Shown: positions 46,871 through 60,139, counted from the first letter of the stretch. The stretch is 64,000 nucleotides of DNA from Rapana venosa (GCA_028751875.1 CM054138.1:40644580-40708579); one strand, 5' to 3'. Made by a program: numbers and translations. Notes: generated by a model not told the origin, from the sequence alone.

Positions 46871-47634
46871 ATGAGCCTGCATACATTCCTACATAACACA
46901 TAATATGGCATGCCCAAACCATTACTTAAGTTGTCTTTAGACTAATCTTTTTTATACTTTGGTACAGCATAAATCCCCACAGAGAAACAAATAAAATTTA
47001 TCAATGTGTAACTAAAGATTGGGAACTGCTCAAGCTGCCTGGAGAGAGGGACAGCATAAAAAAAAGCTTGTGTCACAAAGAGGCCTGTTTCTCATTTCAG
47101 TGTAAGTATTTGCAGTCATCACTACTGAATACCAGGATGGCTTTTTTCCTTGTTTTTTTTCTGTTTGAGTGTACTCCAGTGTACTGGTCACCTTAAGATG
47201 TTGTAGAATAGGCTATCACGCTTTGGTCTTCTATTTGTTTGAAACTGTCCTGATGTAACAGAAGGGTGAAAAAGCATACACTGACAGGGATCTCAAGACA
47301 GCTTTATCAGTGGAGTCAGATTCCCATTAATGTACTTGCATGCCCTTGCAACGCTCTATGTCACAGTTTAGGTCACATTCCACTTCACACGACACACACA
47401 CTAATTAATCCCCGAATGCCTGTTGAACATGACAAGCAATTAGACTTCCTGAAATTTGTTTCAGTGGATTAATCGGAATAATGTTTTGTCTGACTGAGAG
47501 CTAAAATGCAATTTTGAGGGGCGTGGGTTTCATTTTGCCGATGAAAGGCATTGAGGTGACGAACTTTGTTTATACTAATGTGGAGTCTCTGTTTTTTAAA
47601 ACCCATGGCTTAACGGATATTTACTTAGTGTTTC

Positions 47635-48644
47635 TCAGTTTTCACTAATCTCAAATGGCAGTGTTGTGGATCCAATGTCCTGTCAAAGTAATTAATTGTT
47701 TGTATCCGCCTGAAGAGGCGGCAGCTGGCGTAGCAACTCTGGGTCATTGGCAACAGGCAGCTCCGATACAAACTGGTCTTTCTAATCCACATGTGGGGAA
47801 AATACAGTCAAACAACAGCACACTTAAAAAAAAAAAGATAGATATCTAGAAATGTGAAATGTTATACTCCGGAAAACGGAGAAATAGCTGCAGTTTTCAT
47901 CTGGAAAAAACTGATAAGCCTTCTACAAATAATCAAACAAACTGAAAGTTGGAGTATCCAACAATTATTGAATAAAAAGGCAAACCCAAACTAAAATTTT
48001 AATTTCTGTGTTACTAATCAGAATATATCAAAGCTTTTTTTTTGTTTGCTAACCACAGACCAGACACGACGAAAGCTAACAACGGCAGCAACTGAGAAGC
48101 AAAGCAAAAACGAAAACGAAAGGGTTGAGGACCTGTGGCGACCGTTGGCCCCAGGGTATCAACCGTTTCTGCCAATCACAGATTGTGTGCCTATGAAACA
48201 CTGTCTACAATGTCACGTCGATAATTTAGAGAAAAAAATAATTACTTGACTTTGTATTTCGTATAATAACTTGCCGTAAACAAAACCATTTTTACTTAAA
48301 AAGGATATGCTTGCAATCAAGTTGAAATAGCAAAAAGTTAAGAGAAAAATGGTCAGTGAGGCGTCTTTAAAAGTCATTCAATAATCAGAGTACATCACTC
48401 TAGCATCAGGCATGTAGACATACATGAAAAGACCACCTGCAGACACATGACAGCCGTGAGGCTTTCAAAATATCTTATGATGGTACTACATTAGGTATAA
48501 TAAGGTAAAAGTTCGCGCAGCGTTGGAGTACATTTATTCAACAGGGAAGAGTTTTTTGTCCTCGCACCTCTCACACGATTGTTTACGCAGAGTTTACGGA
48601 TCTTTTTCCACGAGGTCTATAGTCGACCCGCGACCAGACCCACA
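47635..48644. promoter_or_regulatory. Presumed upstream and 5' UTR region of the second MTHFD1 start
   Basis: The 150 bp before the ATG at 48645 are richer in CpG than the surroundings (cgcgcagcg, ctcgcacc, tacgcag, gtcgacccgcgacc). This would suit a housekeeping promoter and 5' UTR. No TATA box or defined factor site was identified. The position is inferred only from the start codon. Confidence 0.35.
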
Positions 48645-48681
48645 ATGGCTCAAATTTTTGATGGTAAAACTGTTTCAAAGG
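48645..48681 (+). CDS. MTHFD1: Putative MTHFD1 exon 1: MAQIFDGKTVSK
   Basis: ATG in context cccacaATGG opens MAQIFDGKTVSK plus one base, with donor AAGG|gtaatt. The human protein starts [20 protein letters not shown]. The xIxxGKxxS pattern and the intron soon after it are as expected for the first exon of the dehydrogenase domain. It lies about 21 kb downstream of the stop of the MTHFD1 body in this window. It is a short exon, so identification depends on agreement with the exon at 60056. Confidence 0.65.
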
Positions 48682-51600
48682 GTAATTGAAATAACGTTTC
48701 TTCTCGACAATACAAGCATTTACGGTCGTTACTGGTTTTCTTTAATGTTTCATGTAGACTACAACTGTGGCCGTTACAAATTGCATTTTTAAAACTCCTG
48801 TAGCTGATTTGTTAAAAGAAACAACCGGTCTATCTTCAGGTCAGCTTTTACAAACAGCGCAAGACCAACTTCCATCGGACATCAACACGCAACTTCCAAA
48901 ACAAGCTGCTTTCCAATTTGAGGTTTTCACACTCACTGAAACTTCGCGGCTTTCTTGGTTTTTTTTTGGTTTTATTGGTTTGTTTCTTGTTTGTTTCGTT
49001 GGTTAGCTAGAGGCCTAGAGCCAAGTTGATATGGTGAGGTGAGATTTTGCCAAGCAACTTTTTGCCCATAGGGTAGCCCGCATTCTGACTACGGGGATAA
49101 TGTATAAACACGACCCCAGTGTGAGATGTATTATTCAGTTTATGTAATTTTTTTGCCATCCCTACAACCGGCACAAATGGCTTTTTACTCCTCGAAAGGC
49201 GGAACGGGCACGTGGGCACAAGATGTTCAGCGTGTGTCACATGGGAAGAACCTTGGTTTACAAATCATCAGTGCAATCTGTTTTGGGAGTGGAGTCGTAG
49301 CCTACCTGAAGTAAACTCTAGGAAGGGGCGGGGGAAGGGGAGGAGGAAGATCCCCACAACGGGCGTCCCTGGAGTGCTGCACGGAAACCATCATATCCTT
49401 GCTAATAACGTTGTGAACCATATTCCCGCCTACCTCAACCCCCCCCCCCCACGTCGCTTTTTTGTTGTTGTTAAACGATCAATTATTGAATGAATAAAGG
49501 ACCTATAGTATATCCCTACACACGGTGATTATCTCACAGCAAAGTCTAGACTGTGACTGTGAACTTTTAATTAAACTGGTTGTGGAAAAAGTCATAAAAT
49601 TATCACATCCAACATTTTGTATACAAACAGCTTGACCATTAAATGACATGACCTTGACCGTTGATCAATAAGAACTAGCCATTCCTCTGATTCCTGGCCA
49701 GCCAGTGCAAGCTATTTCTGAATCAAAATAATATTATTTAAACTAATGTTTGATTTTGTAGGTGGATGTTGTTAGATGACAACACAAAGACTTGAAAAAG
49801 GAACTTTATACTCTTCAGATGAAATGGAATAATATTAAAAAGCCAGACATGGAGCTATTTCACAACCAAAATTATGTGAAATGTGAATTTGAATTTATAG
49901 TAACTGTGGACAATGTAAGGGCATCAGTCTTAAAACTAATATACAACAAAAATCCCACATAAATCACACTTCAGCCACTTAAGGTTTCCAGAAAGAACAC
50001 TATAATATATACCTTTTTTTTGTTTGTTTGGTTTTGCATTTCTTCATTTGATTATCATAACACCAAAACCTAACATTTTACCTCTGGATGAAGTTTTTGT
50101 AAGACCCCAGATGTGTACCCGATTTTGTTTTGTTGTTTTTTTTAAAAATGATTTTAATAAAATTATTTGCCCTTTTTTAATTATTTGACAAATAAAAAGC
50201 CACATTGCAACACAAATACTTTGACAAAAATGCCCTAAAAGGTTAAAATTAGGTATGTTTAAAATGTGGAATGGAGCTTGTCAAGTGTTTTTTTCTTTTT
50301 TGGTATGTGGATGATTCAAGGCCTTATTCCATTTATTATCTATAGATTTGAATATGGTTGCTTTACTGTTAGGGAAACAAATGTCTCCCCCCCAAAAAAA
50401 AAAAAGAAGAAAAGTTTTGTGTTCCAATTTTTTTGAGATGATTTTTGTTTTGGGTTTTTGCTGTCTCCTCTTCTGTGACTTCATGCTACGCTCTTCATTT
50501 CCAATCTTCGCCACCATTCCAAGACATTGTTTCTTAACAGGCTTAGTACTGAAGTCAGTCCTCAAAAGCACCGTATATAGCATGGTATTTCTTCACATCT
50601 GAAGATAGAGAACCAACTGATAGTAAGATATATAAATATAAATATATATATATTATATATATATAAATATATATATATATATAAATATCTTAGATTAGGG
50701 TTGTATTGTGTCCTAGAGGTAACGCGCCTGCCAAGAAAGCGAAAAATCCGGGTCGGAAGTGTTTGGTGGTTCGAAATCCCTTTGGGTCCAAAACTTTTCC
50801 CCCATCCATTAGACCATGAGTGGTCGTCTCGGAGCTAGTCTTTTCAAATTAACGATAAACTAGAAAAATCCACTGTGATGGGAAACAAATACAGTTGCAG
50901 AGAGATAAAAAAAAAGGGTGGTGCTGTTCGTGGGCGACGCTCTCTCCCCGGGAGAGTAGCCTGTAATTTCAGGTATCTGCCATGACTTAAAACAGTATAA
51001 ATATTTTAAAAAATAGAAAGAAATTTAATGGCAGTCTTCTACTTTATGGTTTTCTTGTAAAGATCTGGTCCCTGAACATCTAACGCTTGTTGTCTTTTCT
51101 TTTTCTTACCTGACAGCTCCCTATGATCATGATAGCTTTCTTTCATCATTATCACATTTTTGTTTTGTTTTTGCGGATGAATATGTCAGTATTCATCAAG
51201 AATTCCCACAAAACAGAATGGTCTTGTCTATATTATCACTATACTATATTGAAGCAGACATTAATCTGAAGATCAAAGATAATGAAACAACAATAGACTG
51301 ATGCTCTTGCTGCACAAGAAATGATGCAGAGTGCTGTTTAGGAAAATAAAGACAGGATTAAATTCTAAACTAGTTGAAAGTTGATGATTAAACAAAGCTA
51401 AATTTTTCTATTAAAAAGCCAAGATCTTACTTTGCGGCCACCACTCATAAGAGTATTTTGCCTCACTAAAGTCTTATGCGTACATAATTCGAGGAGAATG
51501 CAAATTCAATTCTCTTCGTATCGAAATCTCTTGGGTGTCATCCTGGATTCTAATATAGATACTTCTTACAGCAACATCTTTGCTATCAATAAAGTCAATA

Positions 51601-52135
51601 ACTTTTCTTTCGTCTGGAACACTTATCAAAATTTGCCCTTATAAAGTTGTTTACTATTTCACATACATCATTCATCTACATTTACGCATCGCACAGGTGC
51701 GGTGGATGTGGGCATGCACACACACACACACACACACCATAAATCATCTTTAACATTTGTTAATATTTTCCATAGAATAAAAGAAATGAAGTTGAAATGA
51801 GCACTAATGACTAAGTGTTGGAACTTGAATGGTGTGAAATTGAGTTTTGTCTCCTGGCCTGTTGATGACTAACTAAGTGGTTGTCATGCTTCCACCTGGA
51901 TCAGTTTCTCTAGCACTAACCAGTGTTGACTGAACTGGCTGGGCAAAAATGCATGGAGTTTGAACTTGAATTGATTGGAAGGACTTGAAGGCTTGATTGC
52001 CTCCCCTCTTTTGACCATAAGAAATCAAGCTGGTTTTTTCCAGCTCTCTCTTGCTGTACATACAAGGATGTTTATAGGTCAGGTGCAGAAAGATAATGTT
52101 ATCTCCTGCCTAAACTTGCTTGTAATATTAGGTGT
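48682..52135. other. Presumed first intron, part 1: SINE remnants and LINE scrap
   Basis: 49020-49330 is a degraded minus-orientation SINE (GGTGAGATTTTGCCAAGCAA, ggcacaaatggctttttact, CTCGAAAGGCGGAACGGGCA). 50635-50690 is a (TA)n tract. 50700-51010 is a plus-orientation SINE of the second type (TGTCCTAGAGGTAACGCGCC, CTCTCCCCGGGAGAGTAGCC). 51480-51600 reads SSYRNLLGVILDSNIDTSYS, resembling a LINE reverse-transcriptase tail. The frame at 48767-49006 matches nothing I know. Confidence 0.55.
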
Positions 52136-52137
52136 GA

Positions 52138-52185
52138 GAGAGAGAGAGAGAGAGGGGGAAGGGGAAGAGAGCGAGAGAGATGTGT
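52138..52185. repeat. (GA)n microsatellite
   Basis: Purine run with GAGAGA and GGGGAAGGGG blocks. Confidence 0.85.
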
Positions 52186-52707
52186 TGATGGTTCTTTGAT
52201 TTAAATCAGTTACACACAAAGAGATATTAGACAATTCGGGGGGGGTGCTTAAGACATAAGTTGAGATAGAATTCTGCAATAGTATGATTCCATGTCAGCT
52301 GCTAAGTAAATGCATACAGTTTCACACAGAAAAGGCTAATCAATGATAAATTACAATAAAAACAATACAAAAATGTGAAAGTAAAATTGACACAACTGGT
52401 AACCACCACTTCTGAAAAAGTTTTGTAATTTTACCAAACGCCAGCTTAAAATTTTTGAATATTTAGTGTAGGGATGTCCAGAAAAGAGAGGTAAGAAAGG
52501 CTTTAGACACTTATTCTTACCAAAAAAAAATGAAGTATGAAATGGATGCTAACAATAGGCTCACCACAGAGAAATTTTTTGCTATGCTGGTGATAAATCT
52601 TTCAGTTTTAAAAAAAAAAAAAAAGGCCTAGACTAAGCTTGGTGATAAATGCTTTCAGTTTATTGAATAAAAATAAGGCACTAGCCCTTCATGCCCAAGA
52701 CATAATA

Positions 52708-52775
52708 TGTGTGTGTGTGGGGGGGGGGGGTGGGTTTGGTCCCCGGGGGGGGGGGGGGGGGGGGGGAGGGGGGGA
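52708..52775 (+). repeat. (TG)n followed by long poly-G runs
   Basis: A GT run followed by G-runs of 11 and 21 or more bases interrupted only by tgggtttggtcccc. These are strong candidates for G-quadruplex or for homopolymer miscalls. Confidence 0.85.
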
Positions 52776-53224
52776 TCACGGACAACTTTATTCTGGTCAT
52801 AGCTTCCTTTGTGTCTTGATCCTATTTTGTTTTTTTCCATTAAAGACTACCCAGTTCCCTCCACAATCCAACCACAACATGCATGCACACAATGCATGCA
52901 CACACATAGCATGTCACACACGCACGCACACACACATTAACACAAAATTTATCACAAACAGTGATCAGACATTAAAAACAAGAATGAACGCACACAATAA
53001 AAGAAAAAAAACAAATAACCTCAGGTGGCAAATTAATATCAAACAATGAGGGCGTGTTGTACTTGTAGGTCTATCAGTCTTATTATCAATTTGTAATTGG
53101 TCAAGAGGGGCTACTGATTTGTCTCATGACTAGTTACATCTAGGGTTCTCCTCAAGAAAAAATTGCAGGTGTTACCTGATTTGGTCGAAGTAATGCTGAC
53201 TTAGTGAGCATTTATTTACTATTG

Positions 53225-54960
53225 TTGGTATAGACAGATCTCTGAGGTTCAAACAATGATGCGATTGTTGTTTATGTGGTCATTTATTGCCCACCATGAA
53301 GGAGCCCATTCCGACTGTAACGCCGGCATGAATTGATGTAAGTTCCTTTACTTAAAGTTAAACTAAAGAAGATTTTTCAGGAGAAATGACCACTCATTAA
53401 ATTTTATTGGTACATTATGAGACTAAACTGAGAAATGCAGTGTGTGAAGCACGCCAGAACCACTTGCGCACGTCAATTTGAATTGACCTGTTTTGGCCTT
53501 TTTGGAAGAGTAGCCATTGTGTGGGCCAGTAGAAATGGATTGACAATTTAAAAAAAAAAAAAATGCATGCTACACTTGTATGAAGTCATCATGCTGAAAG
53601 ATGGAATGCAGCTACCATAAAATGGTAAAAACGTTGAAATCACAAAATCTCACATGGGCCATTGGAGAAATCTTGGACGGAGATCAAAACAACAACACCC
53701 CCCCCCCCCGCCACCACCCCGCCTCAACAAAACCCAACAAACAAACAAAAAAAGGAGGAGATGAAAGGAAAAAAAGAGAAAATTTTAAGCTGATGTAACT
53801 ATCAGTTTCACCCATATCCAAGCCAGCAAAGTAACATTACCTATAGAATAATTAATAGAGTTGTAAGAAGTGACAGTAACAGCAAAGGATTAAACATGAG
53901 GTTTATATATCATGTGTTTTCACTATAAGAATTGGCAGCCCGGAAGCTGTTTACCTTGGCTGTTTGATATTTAATTTTAATATCTATTGGACATTATTGA
54001 ACACCAAGCTCTCAGTTGAGCTAAGGAAATCATGTTGACCATCACCAGTCACTAGAAGCTTGAAATAATTATAATATAGATTTATCATTTTTGTGTTGTT
54101 GAATTAGACATCTTCTTCTGATCTAAAGCTTTACAAAAGCAAGTGGAGTTTGGTATCAGATTAGAGTGAGAGAACCTGCCTGAATAATGCTATTGAAATC
54201 TACATGGTTTGGTTTGAACATAAGGTGACCAAATCTTGTGTTTTTTCTTTTGTAATCGGTCATTCTACTAGTAATAGTCACATGACCGAGGACTGAGAGA
54301 TAAAAACATGAGTGCTCTATAAGGTTAAGTTGTTGTGTTGTGGTGGGTGTGGGGTGGGTAGGTGAGTGGGATGGGTGTCTTCGGGAGTATCTGGTGTGTC
54401 CTGTGTGTTTAGTGTCTGTGTCATTCTTGTGTTTGTGTGTGTACAGGAATGGGAAGGGGCTGTGTAATGTGTGGAATGGTTGTGGGTGGGGTATGAAAGC
54501 TGAGGTGAGCACAGAGACCCACATTCCAAGTGCACCCTTGAGTATATGAAACCCACTCAGTTCTGTGGTCCAGTCTGTCCCCTGTGACTCTGAACAAACT
54601 TGATCAGGTCTGTCCAGAGTGTCCAATGGCACAGTGGCCATGATCACTCACGCTGTTTTTGATGCACTGTTAAATGGCTGAGTGTCTTTTTTTTATGAAA
54701 TGGTAAAAATTATGGAAAAATTTTCGCCTAACTAACGCTTCTTGCATTATCACAGAGAGCAGAAACAGTGTATCATTTAGGTTTATGAACTTTTCTCCCA
54801 ACCCACTAGACCATGGTTGTGTCTGGGTGCCTAGTCCTTATCAGATGAGTCTCAAGGTCCAGAAAACACGATGATTCAGTGCACATAAAAAACCCACAAG
54901 AGTTTTTCTGGCAAATTTTCTGTAGAAAAAAAGCAACTTGCTTAGAAACAAGTAGCATAC
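53225..54960. other. Presumed first intron, part 2: SINE remnants
   Basis: 53225-53340 and 53480-53640 are pieces of the first SINE type (CTCTGAGGTTCAAACAATGA; AGTAGCCATTGTGTGGGCCA). 54790-54960 has a CACTAGACCATGGTTGTGTC-to-AAGCAACTTGC segment of the second type. No exon for the MTHFD1 N-terminus was recognised between 48682 and 60055. Confidence 0.5.
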
Positions 54961-55339
54961 AGTCTGGGTGGTGGGGTAGGGGGGGGGTGGGGGGGGGTGG
55001 GGCAAACAAAGCTACATCCGTGTTCATGAACAAAGTGCATGTCATTTTGCATGCATATGAATTTGTGGTGACTGTCTCTCAGTAAACAATGTCATAAATG
55101 AAGCAATAAGAGATGTCTTATGGTGTCAATTACACGTGACTATTTTCAGGAGAAATACTAAAGGTCAGTCAGATATACCATTAACCGCTGGAATAAACAG
55201 TTTTGTTTTTTAAAACCGAAGAAAACGAAAACAAATAATGTACTGCTCAATGTAATATGCAGGTTCCGAATAGTATACAAAGTACATGTGCCTCCATCCC
55301 CCTACAAAAAAACCAACAACAAAAACACCTACCAAAAGC

Positions 55340-55918
55340 AACACACACACAGAAAATCACACTCTCTCTCTCTCTCTCAAGAGAAAAGCTCACTCCTCTC
55401 ATCTCTCAACGCACACTCACACCATATAACAATCACACACACTGACACCACAGAACAAAAATCAACACTCTCTCTCTCTTGCAACGCATGTATACACACA
55501 CCACATGCACACACATTCTCCTCTCTCTCAACACACACCGTGAAACAAAATATATATATAAAATATTGATATAAATATATATATATTATATAAAATAGAT
55601 AGATATATAGATAGATAGATAGATATAAAGATAGGGATAGATAGAGAGAGAGAGAATGAAGAGATTGAGAGAGAGAGAGAAGATTTGATTGCTTTTAATA
55701 CACCCAACACCTTTTCCCACTCACACACACAAAATACACCTGCACACAAATAACACACACACACACACACACGTCACACGACCCACACACACACACACTC
55801 ACACACACACACTACACCACACACAAAACACACACCTGCTATAATTATCAACTGAGAGTGAACAGACTTAAAATCGAAGAAAACAACAACAACACACACA
55901 CACACACACACACACAAC

Positions 55919-55954
<36 letters not shown>

Positions 55955-56095
55955 CATCTCTCTCGCTCTCGGCTCTCCGTTCTCCTCGGTCGCTCATCTC
56001 TCTGTTCTCTCTCCAACTCAAAACGTCATCCTCTCTCTCTCTCTGTGTCTCACTCTACCTCACTCACTCACTCAACAGTCCAAGGTCTTGCCCTA
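55340..56095. repeat. Compound (CA)n/(CT)n/(GATA)n low-complexity region
   Basis: Irregular CA, CT and ATAG runs with frequent odd breaks such as CAACAACA within CA. None of the open frames is credible. Confidence 0.85.
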
Positions 56096-56253
56096 CATAT
56101 ATAGATATATCCTCTTCAAGTTAATTTGAAAGCAATGTTGAATGGTGTAAAGGCTTATCACACATGTTTGTTTCTGTTTTGTATTGTAAGGGCATGTGAT
56201 GAGTGATTTTTGGTTTGTTTTGTTGGTTGGTTGTTGTTGGTTGCTGATTTTTT

Positions 56254-56255
<2 letters not shown>

Positions 56256-56348
<93 letters not shown>
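56256..56348 (+). repeat. 93-base uninterrupted poly-T
   Basis: One unbroken T homopolymer between ttttc and gggggttttt. The long poly-lysine and poly-phenylalanine frames across it are artefacts. Confidence 0.95.
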
Positions 56349-56349
<1 letters not shown>

Positions 56350-57534
56350 GGGGTTTTTGTTTTTTTTTTTTGGTTATTGTTTGTGTTGTGTGGTGTGACA
56401 TAGGGAAGAGATAAGTAGCCTAAGTTGGTGACACAATGGCATTCACAGGATTCAGTATTGGTTTGTTTGGGTTTTTTTCTTATCATGTAGACTTCTCTTT
56501 TCCCCACCTCTTGTTTTTTACCCTTTCCTTTAGTTGCTTAAATTAAAAAATCCAAAGCAAAATCAGAAACTAAGATCAAGGAGGTTAAATCAAAAGCAAC
56601 AAAGGAAAAAGGTAAAAAAAAAAGTTTATGTTATGGTATTCCCATGTTATTTGGTGAGATTGCTAAAAAAAAAAGCACTGATTTCAGATCGGCTCTTTTG
56701 AAAGTCAGTGTTATAATGTTCAGTGTCTGATGCATCAGACCTTTTACTGTTTTAGTCATTGTCTATCTTCCCTTTTTTTAAATTTTGTTTTTGCTATCAT
56801 ACCTGTGATATTCCTATTCTGCTGTCCCCATGCCTGACTCATTTCTTGAAATCCTTTCCGCACCCAGTCATAACCCAGGCTCATGTCGCATTCCTCAGCC
56901 TATAAGGAGCTCATCATGTTAGGCCACCATGAGCCACACCTGCAGAGGAGCCTGCACTGGCAGCAGGGTCTCTTTAGTGGTATTCAGTATTCAGTTCTAG
57001 CTAATACACATGTACGCAAGGACACAGCTAATAACCGCCCATACAGATGAAAATAATACTAAGGCCAGTGGATGGTGCCATCCTCCTGTGGACCTCCGAC
57101 CCCAAAGGCTTTGACAGTAACTTGCCACAGGTACAGAAGTGGAAATTGGAAAGCAAGGTCATGCTAGCATAAGGCTTGGGCCACAAATTAAGGAGTTTAA
57201 TTGAATAACCTAGGTGATGAGGAGGATGAAATGTTGCTGCTATGGATGTGCCATGCTTTGAGACCTTTTTTGTCTTGCTCACAGGCACCTTTGGCTTTCT
57301 CTTTGAGGAACATTATCAATATCGCATCCATAAAGAGCATAAAGATTTGACTGTGTGGTCTTTGTCTTCTCAATGAATCCATAGGCAACAGCAAAATTCA
57401 CGTTTGGTAGGAGCCAGCTGGAGTAAAATAAAAACCCAAAAAAAAAGCCCTATCTCTTGGGATTCAAACCTGCGACCTGTCAGCCAGTAACCTAATATAC
57501 CGTGGTGGCTGGTTTGGTTTTGTTTTTGTTCACC

Positions 57535-58127
57535 ATTGTGTGTGTGGAGTGTTGTCTGTGTGTGTGTGTGTGTGTGTAGTGTGTGTGCCTGTTGCGTGTG
57601 CGCGTGCATGCTATTTGTCTTTGTATGGTATCACGCATGCACATGTAGACACCATGTTTACGTGGTGTTCAGCCAAAACATCGATCTATGTTTTTATCCT
57701 TGTGTGGGTATGTGGCAGTATTCGAACCATGAACTCTTCTTTCTCTCTCTCTGATCTCTCTCTCTCTCTCTCTCTCGTCTCTCTCTCCTCTCTGACATCG
57801 TCGTCTCTCGTCATCTCTCTCTCTCTCTCTCTCATTAAAACATTCGAGTTCAAGTTTTGAGTTCTCCCCCCCACCCGCCCCTCTCTCTACCTCTCTCCTC
57901 TCGTCTTCTCTCTCTCTCTCTCTCTCTTATCTCTCTCTCTTCTCTCTCTCTCTCTCTCTCCTCTCTCTCCTCTCTACTCACACTCTCATTAAAACATTCG
58001 AGTTCAAGTTGATCTCGCCCCCCCCCCCCCACCCTCTTACTCCTCTCTCTCTCTCTCTCGCTCTCATCGTCTCTCTCTAATACTCTCTCAATCCTCTCTC
58101 TCTCTCATCTCTCTCTCCTCTCTCACA

Positions 58128-58170
<43 letters not shown>

Positions 58171-58260
58171 ACTGACACACACACTGAACACACACAACTG
58201 ACACACACACAAAACACACACACCAACACCACACACACACACACACACACAAGTGACGTT
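57535..58260. repeat. (GT)n, (CT)n and (CA)n compound low-complexity region
   Basis: GT run at 57536-57585, CT/TC-rich DNA at 57735-58150 with a duplicated CATTAAAACATTCGAGTTCA block at about 57830 and 57985, then CA runs to 58255. Confidence 0.88.
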
Positions 58261-58849
58261 GAACACACACAACAAGTACACAGCACCAGCAGCAGCACAT
58301 CATCAAAAACATTCTGTTCAGCTCCTAACAAGGTTGTAACCCTCCACTCAACAAAAGAGCGAGTGATTGATAACCCAGTCTGAGCCTAGACAGGACACGG
58401 GTCCAGAATCGATGCCAACTCCAACAGGAGCTTACATTGACCAGCTCTCTGCCTGCCAATGCCACACATTTATTTTGGGCTGGCAGGGTCACAATCCATT
58501 ACACACAAATTAAAAGGGACGAAACGAAGGCAGAACCTGTTTTGTTTCACTTTGGCTGCTAGATGTTTTGTTAGGGTGGGTAGAAGGGATGTAGTTACTT
58601 CATGGTGTCTTGCATACGGAGGATCTCATTGTGATGGGTGGGTGGGTAGAGAGGTGGGTAACGTTCTGGTGAACTAGGAGGCTGTGATTAAACAGATTTC
58701 TTACTGTATCTGTCAGTCAAAAAAAAATTTATAGTTACCTAAACAATACTAATGCTGTAATAGACAGTCTTATTTTTAGTGTTCCCTCTTTGTTCAACTT
58801 GTTTTTGTTGGTGTGTAATGCCTACTTGCTGATTAGGTTTTTATATATT

Positions 58850-59600
58850 CACACACACACACGCTGGGGACACACACACTACACACACACACACACACCG
58901 AGATAATACACACACACACACACAATCGACTGACACACACACACACCACACAACACACACAAATCTACATAACTGTCTATGGTTCTGACTTATCACCTTA
59001 AGCCTGTCTTCTTCATTGTGAAACTACTTTCAACCACTATTTTTTGGGTACAAGTTTGTAGATAAGCATTTCAAATATGGTCATTTTGAGAACATTATTG
59101 GCCAATAATGTGGTTATTTTGGAGATATTTTAGTTGGTAGTAAGAAAGCCCTGTTGGCAACTTGTAATTGTTCTTAGCTGCAGTTAAGCAGTTTCATGCC
59201 CCCCCGCCCCCCCACCCCCGCCCCCCTCATCCTCATCCTCATCCCTCCCATAATTTCTTTGTGTTTTTTTTTCTTTTAAATATCTCGACGCACTAGTACA
59301 CTAATATGTAAAACACACAAACATACCACATCCACTCACACACACACACACACAAACACTCGCACAGCACGCAATGCACACACACAACAAAACACAACAC
59401 AGCGCCTCTATAATATTGAACACTAATCTTTGTCTTAAATATCACCTGAGTGACAGGATACGTTAATTAAAGAAAGTACACACACACATACACACACAAC
59501 ACACACAACAAGGACACACACTAAGAACCACACAACACACAGCACACACACACACACACACACACACGACAACACACAATCACCACACACTCGACCTCCT
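58850..59600. repeat. Interrupted (CA)n tracts and C-rich run
   Basis: CA tracts at 58850-58965, 59335-59400 and 59480-59595, and a CCCCC-rich run with CATCCT repeats at 59200-59245. Confidence 0.85.
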
Positions 59601-60055
59601 GAAGGACCTGAGAAGTAATCTAGTGAGCTATTATAACCAAAACCAACCAACAATCTTGGTGACTGTTGGAAGTAGGAACTTAGGAACAGTCTCTCTTTTT
59701 GTTTATAAACTTTTTTTATTTATTTTTTTTAAAAAATAGACTTTTAAAGATTATATCTAAAAAAAATAATAAATATCAACTCTAAAATTCTGCTTTATAT
59801 TAGTTGTATTGTGTATTGATTATAAACAGAGACTAGGATGGTCAGTCCTTAGATTGTGCCAATACCAAAAGCCAGGAGTAAAAATTATAGCCATGTGAAG
59901 CTCTTTTTCTTCTGAATGTTTTGGTAACTATGCTGATGTTGTGTGTGTATATACAAAAAAAAAAAGTTTATATATACATTTGTGAGTGTGTGTGTAAGCG
60001 TGTGTGGTGTTTGCCTGTTGTGTGTGCGTGTGTTGTGTGTGTTGGTGACACAGAG

Positions 60056-60139
60056 ACATTCGGAAGCGAAGCTGAAGGAGGAGGTTCAGAGCCTGAAGTC
60101 CAATTCCCAGACTTTTTTGCCGGCTTGCCCATCGTGCAG
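60056..60139 (+). pseudogene. MTHFD1: MTHFD1 exon 2-like segment with two frame breaks
   Basis: The acceptor cacagag is followed by DIR, then in a second frame KLKEEVQSLKSN, then in a third frame FPDFFAGLPIVQ ending at CAG|gtgaga. Read together they match human QIRARLKNQVTQLKEQ...VPGFTPRLAILQ residue for residue in spacing. The first break is an extra two bases near 60064-60068. The second is one missing T in the TCCAATTCCC stretch (about 60099-60108). Either the exon is pseudogenised or the consensus has indel errors. The phase of the first codon fits the donor of the exon at 48645. Confidence 0.7.

Larger units (their letters stand above)
45005..47634. repeat. Segmental duplication, copy 1 (partner 61365-64000)
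   Basis: From about 46000 to 47634 every position I compared equals the base 16,366 further on. From 45005 to about 45990 the two copies match with many one- to few-base differences. The partner is cut by the window end, so the true length is unknown. Confidence 0.9.

Noticed and set aside
48767..49006. 79-codon frame after the putative MTHFD1 exon 1
   Set aside because: No family resemblance, no acceptor with the needed phase, and a hydrophobic T-rich end. Likely chance.
56093..56507. Poly-lysine and poly-phenylalanine frames of up to 128 codons
   Set aside because: Translation of a 93-base poly-T and flanking T-runs.
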